From Lysobacterales bacterium (GTDB taxonomy: Bacteria; Pseudomonadota; Gammaproteobacteria; Xanthomonadales; SZUA-5), in assembly GCA_024710675.1 (NCBI GenBank), contig JANJUH010000510.1:1-7297 (forward strand): 7,297 nucleotides of DNA. The letters run 5' to 3'. Position numbers and translations under genes: made by a program. The notes beneath the pieces were generated by a model, which saw only the letters and a list, made by a program, of their open reading frames with translations, made no database searches and was not told the origin of the DNA. Every line of letters begins with the position of its first letter. The stretch's first letter is position 1. Positions 6,316 to 7,297 of the stretch are shown here, in pieces.

Positions 6316-6363
6316 AGTCTAGCAGTGAAGATCAGGTCAAGAATCAGTCGCGACTGCGTCAAG
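6316..6363 (-). promoter_or_regulatory. Possible promoter/operator region of the MBOAT gene (tentative)
   Basis: The 119-base gap before the MBOAT gene contains a perfect 12-base palindrome, CAGTCGCGACTG (6345-6356). It is flanked by two direct copies of CTTGAC on the minus strand (6336-6341 and 6358-6363) that are 22 bases apart. TGC-TAGACT (6324 down to 6316) resembles an extended -10. The nearer TTGACC is only 13 bases from it, too close for a standard -35. This suggests, without proving, that the MBOAT-SGNH-Usp genes have their own regulated promoter. Confidence 0.25.
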
Positions 6364-6402
6364 CCAGCCCGCTCGTGCGCCGGCCAGCGATGATCGCCCC
6401 GC

Positions 6403-7092
6403 TCAGGCCGGATGCAGCCCGAAGGCGCCACCCAGCAGCCGGATCAGCGCGCCGCAGGCAAAGTAGGTCAGCACCACGACCGGGATGACGAGGAAACGTC
6501 GCCACCCCGCCGAACGCCCTTGCGGAAGCTCCGCGCTGACGGCCAGGAAGGGAAGCACGTTCATCGCGTGGTAGTTGCTCATCGGATACGGCAGGAAGGC
6601 CAGCATGTGCGGCTCGCCGATGAAGTACACGAGGCCACCATCGCCCAGCATCTGCGCCAGCCCGAAGATCAGCACGTAGGACCACAAGGCGTAGTGGTAG
6701 CGCGACAGGAAGGCCCAGAGCAACGAGAAGATCGCCACGTAGGCCGGCAGCGTCAGCAGCAGGTCGATCGCGTAGTTCCACAGCATCATCGAAACGGGCG
6801 TCGAGGCATCGATGCGCAAGGCGGGGAACACCGGCGTCGAGATCATGTGCATGCTCTCGACGACCGCCGCCAGCAGCACACCCAGCAGCACGAAGCGCAC
6901 CCCGGGCGAGCGCTCAGCAAAGGCGCGCACCAGCACGCGTCGAGCCGCGAGTTGCGCCAGGAGGAAACCGATGACCAGCGCGCGCGTCAGGTTCTCGTTC
7001 GTGGCGCCCTGGCTCAGCCACGCGAGGACGATCGCCGCAGCGGCCCAGACGAGGTACAGCAGGCCCAGTGGCTGAGTCATGCCGGCAATCAC
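6403..7092 (-). CDS. Polytopic membrane protein of unknown family
   Basis: I do not recognise this protein. It has 229 residues from GTG 7092, or 225 from ATG 7080, which is equally plausible. Six to seven membrane segments can be drawn: about 8-26, 38-56, 66-86, 103-129, 134-157, a weak one at 164-186, and 200-221. Polar residues lie in or near these segments: E79 and H82 (ESMHM), N106, D110, Q147, D151 (QMLGDG), and YPMSNYHAMN (169-178). Such buried or interface groups can mark a membrane enzyme or transporter, but no family is claimed. There is no signal peptide apart from the first helix. Its start is 7 or 19 bases after the stop of the nitroreductase-like gene, so those two are co-transcribed. 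The MBOAT gene follows after 119 bases, so it may or may not share the message. Possible roles include lipid or glycan precursor handling in the same envelope process; this is inference only. Confidence 0.82.
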   Translation of the reverse strand: MIAGMTQPLGLLYLVWAAAAIVLAWLSQGATNENLTRALVIGFLLAQLAARRVLVRAFAERSPGVRFVLLGVLLAAVVESMHMISTPVFPALRIDASTPVSMMLWNYAIDLLLTLPAYVAIFSLLWAFLSRYHYALWSYVLIFGLAQMLGDGGLVYFIGEPHMLAFLPYPMSNYHAMNVLPFLAVSAELPQGRSAGWRRFLVIPVVVLTYFACGALIRLLGGAFGLHPA

Positions 7093-7099
7093 CCGGCGG

Positions 7100-7297
7100 C
7101 TAAACGATCACCGCCTCGAGCGGCCGCCGCAATGACCTCGGCATCTCCGGCCCGCGACCGAAGCGGATCACGAGATCCGGCCGGCCGCCATCGATGCCCA
7201 TCGCCTTCGCGAACTGGGGACGCAGCGAGGCGACTTCCACCGGCTGGTTCAGGTGCGCCGTTCGCACGCCCAGCGCCGTCGCCTGCAGCGCGAAGCG
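7100..7297 (-). CDS. Nitroreductase-like FMN oxidoreductase, C-terminal part only
   Basis: The last 65 codons of a gene that begins beyond the right edge are visible, ending in TAG at 7102-7100. The translation begins RFALQATALGVRTAHLNQPV, continues with LRPQFAKAMGI and GRPDLVIRFGRGPEMPRSL, and ends RRPLEAVIV. The 'ALQATALG' helix, the 'NQPVE' turn, and the 'RPDLVIRFG-x-GP-x-P-x-SLRRP' end match, by recollection, the C-terminus of nitroreductase-fold proteins of the Acg-like type, which bind FMN and often have unknown substrates. The N-terminal FMN-binding part is missing, so the assignment rests on the tail. The stop lies just 7 bases before the GTG of the membrane protein, so both are likely on one transcript. 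Confidence 0.7.
   Translation of the reverse strand, partial: RFALQATALGVRTAHLNQPVEVASLRPQFAKAMGIDGGRPDLVIRFGRGPEMPRSLRRPLEAVIV

Noticed and set aside
4508..6322. Open plus-strand frame of about 600 codons opposite the SGNH-like and MBOAT genes
   Set aside because: It is rich in Arg, Gln, His and Pro with no domain, and runs antisense to two genes with clear family motifs. In GC-rich DNA such long antisense frames are a by-product of codon bias.
4797..6431. Minus-strand 544-codon frame overlapping the MBOAT gene in another frame
   Set aside because: The translation is Ala/Arg/Gly-rich without membrane segments, whereas the frame at 4862-6283 gives a textbook MBOAT protein.

Overview
The window is GC-rich, densely coding bacterial DNA, most likely from a gammaproteobacterium of the Xanthomonadales/Lysobacterales type. 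This rests on the REP-like hairpins beginning GTAGGAGCG at the left end, a second hairpin family near 2055-2145, and the gene content; it is an inference, not a species call. Eight genes are supported, plus one gene cut by the right edge. All are on the minus strand except the fasciclin-domain gene.

Region 1-262 has no gene. It holds four REP-like elements in alternating orientation, just beyond the 3' end of an iron-dependent alcohol dehydrogenase gene. The dehydrogenase (263-1462) starts 2 bases after the stop of a small protein with a tentative SCP2-like domain (1465-2004), so the two form a translationally coupled pair. A 132-base gap with nested hairpins separates them from a MAPEG-family membrane protein (2137-2574). 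A divergent control region of about 220 bases follows, then a secreted single-domain fasciclin protein on the plus strand (2797-3294), ended by a clear intrinsic terminator.

The right half (3364-7297) is a minus-strand run. In transcription order it is: the C-terminal end of a nitroreductase-like protein, a polytopic membrane protein of unknown family, an AlgI-type MBOAT O-acyltransferase, a membrane-anchored SGNH-like protein overlapping the MBOAT gene by 26 bases, and a universal stress protein 3 bases after it. MBOAT plus SGNH is the usual architecture of a module that carries acyl groups across the inner membrane and places them on an extracytoplasmic glycan. No glycan-synthesis gene lies in the window, so the acceptor is unknown.

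I see no CRISPR array, mobile element, tRNA, rRNA, toxin-antitoxin or defence system. The points most worth following are the orphan MBOAT/SGNH module with its unknown membrane partner, the SCP2-like/alcohol dehydrogenase pair, and the two repeat families. Nothing here is convincingly a new kind of system.
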